Shown here piece by piece: positions 44,127-52,720 of a stretch of 64,000 nt of DNA. The stretch is from contig JAIQFC010000018.1 in the NCBI GenBank assembly GCA_020073465.1, positions 1 through 64,000 of the forward strand, given 5' to 3'. The stretch is from Terriglobia bacterium. Its GTDB lineage: Bacteria; Acidobacteriota; Terriglobia; Terriglobales; Acidobacteriaceae. A model generated the notes under the pieces. That model was not told the origin of the DNA and searched no databases. It was given only the letters and a program-made list of their open reading frames with translations. A program made the translations under genes and the position numbers. Numbering within the stretch: the first letter of the stretch is position 1; the number at the start of each line of letters is the position of its first letter.

Positions 44127-44605
44127 AGACCAATCAGCCCATGGACGTTCTCTACGACGAGATTCGCCAGGAGAACCTTGACGATCCGAAGGCGCTGCCA
44201 CAGAAACTCCTGACCATGCTCAATGGAGGATTCACAGAGCAGGATCAGTGCGTCTTCCTCGCGCTCCTCAGGAAGGAAGCGCCTGTCAGTCGGCTGGATT
44301 TTCCGGACTGCACCGCCTATGAGTGTTTCGTGAACCACATCCACATCGAGGATTACCTGGAGAATGGCGGCCTTCCGCCATTGGAGATGGTGGGCCGCGG
44401 CATTGCTCTGGCGAGGGAACTGAAAGCACGGCTTTCGGGGCTGCACGGCGGGAAGCATTTTCGAATCATCGTTGCCTTCGACGGTCTCACCTGCACCGTC
44501 CGGTTCCACACGGTCAGGCTTGACGAGGAGTGGATCGACAAAAACGTCAATGGCCACCGGGGAGAGGCGGTCGCAGTTCTGGAGACCCAGGAGTTGGAAC
44601 CATGA
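44123..44605 (+). CDS. Unknown protein of the tricarboxylate operon
   Basis: A 160-residue soluble protein I do not recognise. It starts at GTG 44123 (GGGGG upstream), overlapping the dehydrogenase stop by 4 bases. It also overlaps the CitDE start by 4 bases (ATGA), so it is embedded by translational coupling on both sides. Visible features are a helical N-terminal part with LDFPDCTAYECFVNHIHIED and a C-terminal beta-rich part with FRIIVAFDGLTCTVRFHTVR. No transmembrane segment. The tight coupling argues for a stoichiometric subunit or accessory factor of one of the neighbours. Confidence 0.72.
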   Translation: MKTNQPMDVLYDEIRQENLDDPKALPQKLLTMLNGGFTEQDQCVFLALLRKEAPVSRLDFPDCTAYECFVNHIHIEDYLENGGLPPLEMVGRGIALARELKARLSGLHGGKHFRIIVAFDGLTCTVRFHTVRLDEEWIDKNVNGHRGEAVAVLETQELEP

Positions 44606-45816
44606 TCAACGCCATCGAGACCAGCGCGGTATCTGCCGGAGAAGCCGGACACTGGGGCAAGGATGTCCGATCCGATCTCCACGTGTCGATTACGCCCTCG
44701 CTGCGTGGCGGCATCGACATTGAACTCGAGTCACGAGTCAAACCCTACTACGGTGAAGCCATCCGCCGTCAGGCTGAGGAAGTTCTCGAAGCTCTCGGCG
44801 TTTCCCACGCCCTAGTGGTCATCCACGATGAGGGCGCACTGCCTTTTGTGATTGCCGCGCGTATCGAAGCCGCAGCCCGGCGGGCCGGGCTCGGCGAAGG
44901 GACGCGAGTGCTTCCCGGCCGGGTCGCCCTACCTGAACCATCCACTCGCGACCGGATGCGCCGTTCGCGGCTGTATGTTCCCGGCAGTGAGCCCAAGTAC
45001 TTCGTGAATGCTGCATTACATGGAGCGGATGGCATCATCCTCGATCTGGAAGATTCGGTCCATCCCCGCGAGAAAGATGCTGCGCGGCTGCTCGTGCGCA
45101 ATGCCCTCCGCGCCGTCGACTTTCTGCAGTGCGAGCGCATGGTGCGGATCAACCAATTGCCCCTGGGATTGGATGATTTGGAGGAAATCGTCCCGGAGTG
45201 TCCCGACCTCATCCTGATTCCGAAGGTCGAGTCGCCGAGTCAGGTTCTTGCCGTCAGCCGGCAAATCGAGAAGATACAAAACGATCACGGCATCGGCCGT
45301 ACGGTTTGGCTGATGCCCATTCTCGAGTCGGCCCTGGGCATCGAGCATGCCTACGAGATCGCAACGGCAAGCCCTCAAATCGTAGCCCTGACCATAGGCC
45401 TGGAAGATTACACCGCCGACCTCGGAGTGACAAAGACCGCGACCGGAACTGAATCACTGTTTGCGCGGCAGCGGATCGTGAATGCCGCCCACGCCGCCGG
45501 AGTTCAGGCGATCGATTCAGTGTTTGGCGACGTGGGTGACTTGGAAGGTCTTCACACCTGGGGCGTGAACTCGCGGGCTATGGGGTTTGAAGGGATGGGA
45601 TGCGTGCATCCGTCGCAGATCGCGGTTATTCACCAGGCATTTGCACCCACCGCCGCGGAGATTGAGAAAGCGCAGAGAATTGTGGCCGCGTACAACGAAG
45701 CACAGCAGAAGGGGCTGGGCGTTGTAAGTCTGGGATCGAAGATGATCGACCCGCCCGTAGTTCAGCGCGCTTTGAAGCTGATGGATCGCGCCCGGGCGAT
45801 GGGACTGACCACCTAG
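44602..45816 (+). CDS. Citrate lyase acyl carrier-CitE fusion (CitD-CitE)
   Basis: A 404-residue fusion. The first ~100 residues match citrate lyase acyl carrier CitD: GGIDIELESRVKPYYGEAIR, then HDEGALPFVIAARIEAA. The carrier serine is probably in KDVRSDLHVSI; compared with the LES-GD of CitD this site has a short insertion, so the exact residue is uncertain. From about 120 it is a CitE/HpcH aldolase: RRSRLYVPGSEPKYF, GIILDLEDSV, a Mg-binding Glu in IPKVES and GLEDYTADLGV. It would cleave the citryl thioester to oxaloacetate and acetyl carrier. No citC, citG or citX is in the window. Confidence 0.9.
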   Translation: MINAIETSAVSAGEAGHWGKDVRSDLHVSITPSLRGGIDIELESRVKPYYGEAIRRQAEEVLEALGVSHALVVIHDEGALPFVIAARIEAAARRAGLGEGTRVLPGRVALPEPSTRDRMRRSRLYVPGSEPKYFVNAALHGADGIILDLEDSVHPREKDAARLLVRNALRAVDFLQCERMVRINQLPLGLDDLEEIVPECPDLILIPKVESPSQVLAVSRQIEKIQNDHGIGRTVWLMPILESALGIEHAYEIATASPQIVALTIGLEDYTADLGVTKTATGTESLFARQRIVNAAHAAGVQAIDSVFGDVGDLEGLHTWGVNSRAMGFEGMGCVHPSQIAVIHQAFAPTAAEIEKAQRIVAAYNEAQQKGLGVVSLGSKMIDPPVVQRALKLMDRARAMGLTT

Positions 45817-45870
45817 TTCGATTACAGGTCGATCCGGGGAAAGTTCTTATTCGATGGAGTGGGAGTCTTC

Positions 45871-47439
45871 ATGGCAGTCCTGGAGAAAAACGAACTGGTA
45901 CTGAACGCCGCCGGGCGCATGGTCCCGGAGTCAGTAAACGGAGGTCTGCAGACTCCTTTCATGGGCGCCGGCAAGTATCGTCCCCAAGGACGGAAAGCTT
46001 CACCGCCCGTCCGTACAGCGGCAGACTATCCCGAAAACGGCGACAAGCGCGTGGCTGATCTTGAAACTGCTCTTCGCAAGTGTGGTCTCCGCGACGGCAT
46101 GGTGATTTCCTCCCACCATCACCTGCGCGACGGTGACCGTGTTGCCCTCATGGCGCTGGAAGCCGCCGCGCGGATTGGCGTCAGGAATCTGATGTGGTTT
46201 CCCAGTGCATCTTTTCCCTCGCAGGCGGACGCGATCAAGCTGATGGAAAGCGGCGTGATCGACCACATCGAAGGCAGCATGAACGGCCCACTGGGCGACT
46301 ACTGCACCCAGGGCAAGATGCGCGGGATGGGCGTCCTGCGCTCCCACGGCGGACGCTGGCAGGCGATCCAGGACGGCGAAGTCCACATCGACATCGCGGT
46401 GATCGCCGCACCCACAGCCGATCCCTTCGGCAACTGCGACGGTTCGCACGGGAAGTCCGCGTGCGGTTCGCTCGGCTTTGCGCTGGCCGATTCAACCTAT
46501 GCCGATCACGTGATTGCGGTGACCGACAATCTGGTTCCGTTCCCCTGCATTCCCTGGCAGATTCAGGGCAACAACGTCGACTATGTGGTCGAAGTGGAAT
46601 CCATCGGCGACCCGACGAAAATTGTGTCTGGCACTACTCAGATCACCCGCTCGCCCGACCGCCTGCGCATTGCCGAATTCGTGGCGCAATTCCTCCGCGA
46701 CGCCGGCATCATGTGCAACGGGTTTTCTTTCCAGGCTGGCGCCGGTGGAATCGCTCTGGCTTTTGTTGGCTATCTCAAGCAGATGATGAAAGACGCGGGC
46801 GTCAAAGCGCGGTTCGTCCGCGGCGGCTCAACCAAGTACCTTGTCGAACTCCTCGAGGAAGGACTCACCGACTACATTCTCGACGGGCAGACCTTCGATC
46901 TCGACGGCGTGCGTTCCCTGGCCAACAACGTATGCCATGTGGCGACATCTCCATTCACCTCGTACAACTATCACGGCAAGGGGAATTTCGCTTCGATGGT
47001 CGATGCTGTCGTGCTGGGCGCGACTGAAGTCGATACGAACTTCAATGCCAACGTCGTGACTCACTCCGACGGACGCCTTCTGCACGGCATCGGCGGCTGG
47101 CAAAACTGTCTCGCAGCCGGATGCACAATCCTCGCCGTGCCTTCGTTCCGCGACCGCATTCCCGTCATCGTCGACCAGGTCACCACGCTGTGCGGTCCGG
47201 GAGAATTGATTGACGTAATCGTCACCGAGCGTGGCATCGCCATCAACCCACGGCGCCAGGACCTGATCGACGCCGTGAAAGGATCGAAGCTCCCGATCCG
47301 CCCACTTCCCGACATCAAAGGCGAAGTCGAGCGCATCTGCGGCGGCAAACCTCAAAGGCCGAGAGCAGGAGAACGCCCCGTTGCAGTCGTCAAGTGGGTC
47401 GACGGCACGGTGCTGGATACAGTGTGGCAGGTTCCGTAA
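45871..47439 (+). CDS. citF: Citrate lyase alpha subunit
   Basis: The CoA-transferase-like subunit that exchanges acetyl for citryl on the carrier. About 522 residues, close to known CitF. Characteristic stretches are GLRDGMVISSHHHLRDGD, IEGSMNGPLGDYC and HGKSACGSLGFALADSTY near the middle, and TLCGPGELIDVIVTERGIAINP near the end. I chose the ATG at 45871 with GGGAG 6 nt upstream; a GTG at 45859 adds four residues. It lies 54 bp after the CitD-CitE gene and ends the operon. Together these give the alpha, beta and gamma functions. Confidence 0.94.
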   Translation: MAVLEKNELVLNAAGRMVPESVNGGLQTPFMGAGKYRPQGRKASPPVRTAADYPENGDKRVADLETALRKCGLRDGMVISSHHHLRDGDRVALMALEAAARIGVRNLMWFPSASFPSQADAIKLMESGVIDHIEGSMNGPLGDYCTQGKMRGMGVLRSHGGRWQAIQDGEVHIDIAVIAAPTADPFGNCDGSHGKSACGSLGFALADSTYADHVIAVTDNLVPFPCIPWQIQGNNVDYVVEVESIGDPTKIVSGTTQITRSPDRLRIAEFVAQFLRDAGIMCNGFSFQAGAGGIALAFVGYLKQMMKDAGVKARFVRGGSTKYLVELLEEGLTDYILDGQTFDLDGVRSLANNVCHVATSPFTSYNYHGKGNFASMVDAVVLGATEVDTNFNANVVTHSDGRLLHGIGGWQNCLAAGCTILAVPSFRDRIPVIVDQVTTLCGPGELIDVIVTERGIAINPRRQDLIDAVKGSKLPIRPLPDIKGEVERICGGKPQRPRAGERPVAVVKWVDGTVLDTVWQVP

Positions 47440-47532
47440 AGGGGGCTGCAACTGCGCAATCAGGCGAGGTTTCACGTCATCTACGTGTCATACAAGAACT
47501 GCCAAGCGCGGCAGTAATCTGCAGGCAGATGC

Positions 47533-47538
47533 TATAAT
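47533..47538 (+). promoter_or_regulatory. -10 box for tRNA-Lys
   Basis: An exact TATAAT 31 bp before the tRNA. The -35 region at the usual spacing (GGCAGT) is poor. A small inverted repeat (ATCTGC-AG-GCAGAT, 47517-47530) just upstream may end citF transcription, together with the T-run that follows. Confidence 0.45.
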
Positions 47539-47568
47539 CTTTTTTATCCTTCCTGTGATGATTCCAGC

Positions 47569-47644
<76 letters not shown>

Positions 47645-47710
47645 TCTTTCATTGCAAGCACGGGACTTAAGCCGCACTCTCGCCTGTGTCAGACTGCTTC
47701 TGAGTGGTTG

Positions 47711-47735
47711 GTAGCAAATCCTTTGGTAGCAAATC
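47711..47735 (+). repeat. GTAGCAAATC boxes, left edge of island
   Basis: Two exact copies of GTAGCAAATC, at 47711-47720 and 47726-47735 (15-bp spacing). They lie in a 381-bp stretch (47645-48025) where I see no gene. They have the look of arm-type integrase sites. Confidence 0.5.
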
Positions 47736-48025
47736 GCTGCCCAACAGCTTCTTTGCTCGCCACTCTCAGACCCGCACGTATGTCCTCGGCACTGGCTTTG
47801 TCGTACACGAAATCTTACGCCCCTATCGCAAGTGCGCCGTGAGAAGGCGCTGGACTTCAGCGGGTGCAATTCCGGCCCGGAAAGTCAGCATGGCTATCGG
47901 TTCAAGGCGTGAAAGGCGGCGCTAGCTCTGAATCCGAGGCCCGCCCTCGGATTCACCTCGGCAGCAAACCCCAAAATCCTGCCAGAGCCGAAACCTATCA
48001 ACAGTCAATCAGACTTTGCAGAACC

Positions 48026-49033
48026 TTATGGCTTCAGACGAAGAAATCGTGCGGCATTGTTATACAAGATGTCGCGCTTTTGCCCAGCAGTGAGCGACGG
48101 TGCGTTCTGAATGGTGTCGATGGCCGCGGATTCGGCATCCGGCCAGACCATTTCGTCGGAACCGAACATTATGCGGTTCTCAAAACCCGCATCAATTAAA
48201 CGCTGCACATAGTCGTAAAATTGCTTGCGCGGAAATGCGTAAGAGATGATGCCCACGTCCACATAAAGCTGGGGATGGGCATAGAGTGCAGCAATCGCGT
48301 CGTCCGCAAGCGGCCAGCCCGCGTGCATAGCCCAGACACGAAGCTTGGGATGGCGCACGAGAACATCTTCGAGCAAGAGTAGACTGGAGAGCCGCATTCG
48401 GTAATTCGGAGCCATGACATAGGGTGCACCCGGCGGTCCGGGGCCCATGTGAATGCCAACAGGAACGTCCAACTCCTCCGCAAGCGCAAAATAAGGCTCC
48501 ATTCGCGGATCAGTGACGGAAATTCCCTCGTATTGAGAACTGACTTCGGAAAACGCAAATACGCGTTTGCCCTTAACTAGCTGGCGCAACTCATCGACCG
48601 TGGGTTTGCCCGACTCCGGGTCAAACGGTGTGGCGGGGAGAATGTGATCGCCTCCAGCTTGCTTCCATTTTTCCACCATATCAAGGTCGCCAGCGGTGAC
48701 GGCAACTACATTTCGCGCCCGGAGGATCTCAATCGTGCGGCGCATGAGTTCATCATCCGTCAGGGGAGAACGCAACGGGGAATCGCATGTCGGTTTGATC
48801 TGCACGCGTGCAAAGTATGCCGCCGCATCTTCGTGTGTGTCCTTGACAGGCCAAATTGGAAAGGGGGCGCAGAGGGAAAGAGGCGGCGGCCCAAGTTCGT
48901 TTGCATGCAACGCATGTAGGTGCATGTCGATGATGGGCTCAACTTGCGCAAATGTGCATGGGGTCGTCAGACCCAGCAAAGTTGAGAGACAGGCGGTGAA
49001 AATGATAGATGAACAACTCAACTTGGTTTTCAT
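48026..49033 (-). CDS. Secreted amidohydrolase-family protein
   Basis: A 335-residue metal-dependent hydrolase of the amidohydrolase-2 (TIM-barrel) type. The N-terminus MKTKLSCSSIIFTACLSTLL is a signal peptide, probably cut near TFA-QVEP. Metal-site residues are seen in IIDMHLHAL (HxH), GIHMGPG, MHAGWP and FGSDEMVWP. I chose the ATG at 49033 because GGGAGAG lies directly upstream and the signal peptide starts there. It lies within the tRNA-Lys island and is its only intact gene. The substrate is unknown; some relatives are decarboxylases. Confidence 0.82.
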   Translation of the reverse strand: MKTKLSCSSIIFTACLSTLLGLTTPCTFAQVEPIIDMHLHALHANELGPPPLSLCAPFPIWPVKDTHEDAAAYFARVQIKPTCDSPLRSPLTDDELMRRTIEILRARNVVAVTAGDLDMVEKWKQAGGDHILPATPFDPESGKPTVDELRQLVKGKRVFAFSEVSSQYEGISVTDPRMEPYFALAEELDVPVGIHMGPGPPGAPYVMAPNYRMRLSSLLLLEDVLVRHPKLRVWAMHAGWPLADDAIAALYAHPQLYVDVGIISYAFPRKQFYDYVQRLIDAGFENRIMFGSDEMVWPDAESAAIDTIQNAPSLTAGQKRDILYNNAARFLRLKP

Positions 49034-49354
49034 TGTCTCTCCCAATTCATGAAGCGACTGCGGCCCCATTCGTCGCATCCAGCATAGACACCGAATTCGA
49101 GCCCAACGCCGCGAATGATACTAACCCTCAGTGATAACTGCTGCAAACAGACTCTTACGCTCACCCCCTTCAACGGAACGGGTGTACCCTGCTGGCCGCA
49201 GGGAAATTCCGGAAAAACTGGGCCGTCGTTCACCGAGTTGCAGGCAGGGATGAAGACTCTGCCGGAGGAACGCTAATACACGGAGAACTCATCGAGCCGG
49301 AGCCGCAGCATCCAGCAGATCGTCCTTGGCGACTCCCTTTGGTCGGCTGCCGAG

Positions 49355-49537
49355 GTGGTGCCCGATTGCAGGAAAGATCGGGTTCAGGACAGAGAGCCTA
49401 TCGGCCCGCTGGGGTGGTATGTCGCTAAGGGGAGTACGTACATCACAATCGAAGACTTGCTCGCCCATGAGGACGGATGGCTCGATGCAATCCAAGGGTT
49501 CACCCGTGCAACAGAGGATGCCCTTAAAGACCAGTAG
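49355..49537 (+). CDS. Possible small protein or gene remnant in the island
   Basis: A 60-residue frame from a GTG at 49355, ending in DAIQGFTRATEDALKDQ. The acidic, helix-like composition (YITIEDLLAHEDGWLDAIQG) reads like real protein. The frame stays open upstream to about 49275 without an ATG, so it may be the end of a decayed gene. The rest of 49034-49763 shows no gene. Confidence 0.28.
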   Translation: MVPDCRKDRVQDREPIGPLGWYVAKGSTYITIEDLLAHEDGWLDAIQGFTRATEDALKDQ

Positions 49538-49595
49538 TCCAGACTGAGCCAAGTGCCGCTAACCTTTTGAAACGTCACTCGCAACGTGCAGGCCC

Positions 49596-49684
49596 GATTT
49601 GCTACTAGTTGCTACCAGTTGACAATTTCGCATCCGTCACAGGGTGAAGATTCAGGCGTTTTGGTCGCAAATTAGTAGCAAAAC
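49596..49684 (-). repeat. GTAGCAAATC boxes, right edge of island
   Basis: One exact copy of GTAGCAAATC on the minus strand at 49596-49605 and a partial copy (GTAGCAAC) at 49608-49615. A further copy on the plus strand, GTAGCAAAAC, is at 49675-49684. The exact copy is inverted relative to the left-edge pair, as expected for arm sites at the two ends of an element. Confidence 0.45.
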
Positions 49685-49763
49685 TGCCTAGAATTGCCTC
49701 AAACTGCCTACTTGGAACGCTCGGAAGTCGCTGAAACCATTGATTTGGTTAAGCTAGCGTTCC

Positions 49764-49807
49764 ATCAGTAGGTTGAAGGTTCGATTCCTTCCGCGCTCAC
49801 CATCTTT
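49764..49807 (+). repeat. Second copy of the tRNA-Lys 3' end (attachment site)
   Basis: It matches 47606-47649 except for two positions: GTAGG/CCTAC in the intact tRNA is GAAGG/CCTTC here. The two changes are complementary and keep the T-stem paired, so they reflect two functional tRNA versions rather than random decay. Confidence 0.85.
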
Positions 49808-49815
49808 TCAGTAGT

Positions 49816-50120
49816 TTAGCCCGCCTTGCGCTCTGCTAGCGCTCCGTTTAGAGCCAATCCGACTACCTTGCCATGCACTTCTGCCATTTCTGCGGTTGCT
49901 GCATCACCGTAAATGTTCATCGTTGCGCGGATGTCGGCATGACGCATTAGTTTTTGCTTCACCCGACCGGAGTGCCCACAGCGTCAAGCCAACTGCGGTA
50001 CGTGTGCCGGCTATGCGTGCCAAGGCCGCCGATACCGGCTGCCTTCTGGTAAACGCGCCACACTTGGTCATAGGACCACGGTAGCCGCCCGAGCTGGACC
50101 GGCGAAGCAGCGGAATCAGC
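49816..50120 (-). pseudogene. Frameshifted C-terminal part of a tyrosine recombinase (integrase)
   Basis: Only the C-terminal ~100 residues can be read. They run SYDQVWRVYQKAAGIGGLGT, HTYRSWLDAVGTPVG and then, after a one-base shift near 49960, VKQKLMRHADIRATMNIYGD with the catalytic Tyr, ending at TAA 49816. The HxxR box is also damaged (THSRHTY, one residue short of the usual HSxRHTY). Upstream of about 50120 the homology fades, and I see no gene up to 50386. This is a dead phage- or island-type integrase that probably inserted the neighbouring island. Confidence 0.8.
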
Positions 50121-50386
50121 GGTGGTGGGCTGCTTACGTGCTGGAGTGGGGCAAGGGGCCTCAAACGCCGGCTTCTTGCCCCACACCCCCATCCCCGCTC
50201 AAACCGGAGATGGGGCGGAAGAACATCTCGTATGGTCAAGAGAGCGGAAGCAGTGGGCACGTCAGCGGGGCGAATGGCCTTCGATAAGAGCGAAGGCGCT
50301 ATAAAGGACAAAGATGTCCTTCGGTGGCCGGCTGGCCCTCGGTGATAGAAGGAGAGGAACCAACTTCGGTGGGTGTGCCTGGCCGG

Positions 50387-51598
50387 TCAAATTCGATGGA
50401 TCAGGTTTCGCAGGGAGTGACTGGCGGACGCCATGGCGGGTCCGAGGTCGTCCCAAACGAACAGGGCATCATCTGCACCGGCCCAGGACCGAATCCAGGA
50501 GAAGAGATTGATGGCGTGGGACGACCGCAATTCGTGATAGGCCTGATAATCGGTAGCAAGATGAACACAGTATCGGCCGACTTGATAGTTCTGGATGGGT
50601 TCCACTGGTAGCTGCAGTGCGTCAAGGTAGGCTAGACGGCAGACGTCCACCCCGCAACGAGCAGCGAATTCGATATACCACCACGGACGAGCGTTGATTT
50701 CCAGGATCTTGAACAAGCCGTCACGCACATCGAACTTGAATTCGGCACAGAAGATGCCCCGATACGGAATGGACCCAAGAAGATGATCGAGGGTGCTGAC
50801 CGCAGCGCCCACTTCATTTAGAGAGATGCTGACCATCAAGCTGCTGTTTCCCAAGCCGGCCGGATAGATTCGCAGCCGCTGGCGCGCAAAGCGAGCACAG
50901 ATGGCGCCATGGCGATCCACAAACCCATCTACAAAGAAGCTTGCCGTGGGCGGACCGGGAATATATTCCTGGAGCATGATGGGGAACCGAACGGAGGCTG
51001 CGATCCTCAGGGCCTCGGCTCGATTTGCCACGATGTAGCCTTTCACTCCGTGCTCGCGCAGGAATTCTTGAGAAACCAGCGGCTTGAGGATGAACGTGCC
51101 AGAGTCTGTCTCAGGCAGATCCTGAAGCTGCTGGAGTGATGCGAGGAGGAGTGTGCGGGGATGGGGAATCTGGCTGGCTTCCAACAATTGTGCGAAGCGC
51201 CACTTGTCCACCATCGTCCGTACGGTTGTCTGGGGTGACAGACTACTTGGGAACCGCTCTTTCAACGATGCAGGAAGATCAGCGACCGCCTGGAGCCAGT
51301 CATCCGCGCAGGGCATCAGCACTGCCCGTTCGAGTGGAAGTGAGCGCAGGAAAAGCTCCAGTTCACGCGGTGCGAGATCGTGGGCACCTTTTAGCGGAGG
51401 TTCATGGTACCAACGGGAATGTACAGAGTAATCGGTCTCCGAACAAACGCTGTACAACGGAACCTTAGCGCGTCCGAGGATTCTCATCACACCGGTCAGG
51501 GTCAAGCCACGGCCCAATGCCAAGACGGGAATGTCAGAGATCTCAGAAAAACTTCGATGAAAGGTGCGTCGAACAGTGGGGGAAGAAAGCATTGACAT
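50387..51598 (-). CDS. ATP-grasp carboxylate ligase-like protein
   Basis: A 403-residue protein with an ATP-grasp fold. An N-terminal pre-ATP domain (VLALGRGLTLTGVMRILGRA) is followed by the ATP-binding core (GTFILKPLVSQEF, PIMLQEYIPGPP) and the metal-binding FKILEINARPWW. Such enzymes join a carboxylate to an amine or thiol through an acylphosphate. No substrate can be read from sequence. It is the last gene of the exopolysaccharide locus, 45 bp after the export protein gene, and may modify the polymer or a precursor. Confidence 0.8.
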   Translation of the reverse strand: MSMLSSPTVRRTFHRSFSEISDIPVLALGRGLTLTGVMRILGRAKVPLYSVCSETDYSVHSRWYHEPPLKGAHDLAPRELELFLRSLPLERAVLMPCADDWLQAVADLPASLKERFPSSLSPQTTVRTMVDKWRFAQLLEASQIPHPRTLLLASLQQLQDLPETDSGTFILKPLVSQEFLREHGVKGYIVANRAEALRIAASVRFPIMLQEYIPGPPTASFFVDGFVDRHGAICARFARQRLRIYPAGLGNSSLMVSISLNEVGAAVSTLDHLLGSIPYRGIFCAEFKFDVRDGLFKILEINARPWWYIEFAARCGVDVCRLAYLDALQLPVEPIQNYQVGRYCVHLATDYQAYHELRSSHAINLFSWIRSWAGADDALFVWDDLGPAMASASHSLRNLIHRI

Positions 51599-51643
51599 AG
51601 GATCTCGAGTTCTGGCCAGAATGTTTGACAGGGCGCGAGAAGG

Positions 51644-52693
51644 TCATCGACGATAAATAGCCACGCCCGTGACGGTTTGCAGCACTGCCTCGAGCGCGCG
51701 TCGAGTAGCTGCCTTGGCTGTGCTGCGTGGAACGAACACGATGTCATCGGCTTGTAGTTTCGGGTCGGGCGACTGCGCCGACATCACCTTGGAGAGCAGA
51801 ATCGGGATTTCTTGACGTCCTTCCGGCGATTTGCGAATCAGAATCGTGTTATCGAGCTTGGCGGTGGTGTTGGTACCTTGTGCCATGGCGATGGCCTGGA
51901 GAACAGTCAGATCGGAATTCTCCAGAACGAAGCCGCCAGGCATGCGGACATCTCCCACCACATAGACAAGACCGGCCTTGGAGACCACAACCGTATCTCC
52001 TGGCAGCACGGAGACATTGCTCTGTGGCGGGAGAGTCTCATCGGCGGGTAAGCGCACGACTTGTGATTCCTGGGGCTGGCTGCGATGAGTGATGGTAATG
52101 GTATTGCCCGCCCGGGCAGTCACACCTCCTGCCGCGGAGATCGCGTCAAACAAGGACCGCCTTCCCGGCAACGGATAGATGCCAGGCCTTTGCACTTCTC
52201 CGAGCACAGAAATGCCCTGGGTTGCGTACTCGCGCGGGAATATGGAGACCTGTGGCTCGGTAAAGAAGCCACCCTCAGAAAGGCGCTTCTGTATGAGCAG
52301 TTCCGCATCGTGAATGGTGAGACCCGCCACGTGGACGGTGGCGATCAGAGGCAGTGAAATGTCGCCCGCATCCGTTACGCGCGCTTGCCTGGTAAAGTCG
52401 GGTGCTCCATAAACGCTAATCTCCAGCAGGTCTCCCCCCCCGATAATCAGGTCCGCAGCACCTGCCTGAGCTGGAGGCGTCTGCGAGGGCGGAACCGCCT
52501 GCGCACCGCCAGGAACCGGGGAAGGAGCAGCGCTCTGAGGGCCGACCATGACTGGTTGCACCGGCCCCACACGCCCACTCGCCTGTCCTTGAGGTGGAGT
52601 GACGCCCGTATCCTGCCCTGACGCGACCGCAGCCCAGAGCAGAAAAACGGACAGGATGAACAATGACATAGCACTAGTTGTTCTGGCTTGCAT
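51644..52693 (-). CDS. Polysaccharide export protein (Wza-like, SLBB domains)
   Basis: An outer-membrane or periplasmic export-channel component, 349 residues. A signal peptide (MQARTTSAMSLFILSVFLLW) and a low-complexity linker precede the poly-export domain (IIGGGDLLEISVYGAPDF). Two SLBB-type repeats follow (GISVLGEVQRPGIYPL and GLVYVVGDVRMPGGFVLEN). No lipobox Cys is visible, unlike E. coli Wza. No Wzc kinase gene lies in the window. It sits 27 bp after the nucleotide-sugar dehydrogenase gene. Confidence 0.9.
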   Translation of the reverse strand: MQARTTSAMSLFILSVFLLWAAVASGQDTGVTPPQGQASGRVGPVQPVMVGPQSAAPSPVPGGAQAVPPSQTPPAQAGAADLIIGGGDLLEISVYGAPDFTRQARVTDAGDISLPLIATVHVAGLTIHDAELLIQKRLSEGGFFTEPQVSIFPREYATQGISVLGEVQRPGIYPLPGRRSLFDAISAAGGVTARAGNTITITHRSQPQESQVVRLPADETLPPQSNVSVLPGDTVVVSKAGLVYVVGDVRMPGGFVLENSDLTVLQAIAMAQGTNTTAKLDNTILIRKSPEGRQEIPILLSKVMSAQSPDPKLQADDIVFVPRSTAKAATRRALEAVLQTVTGVAIYRR

Positions 52694-52720
52694 GGGAACA
52701 CCTCCCGACAGGCAGTCGGA

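Noticed and set aside
50122-50386. Short open frames between the integrase relic and the ATP-grasp gene
   Set aside because: All are short, overlap each other on both strands, and lack ribosome sites or protein-like composition.
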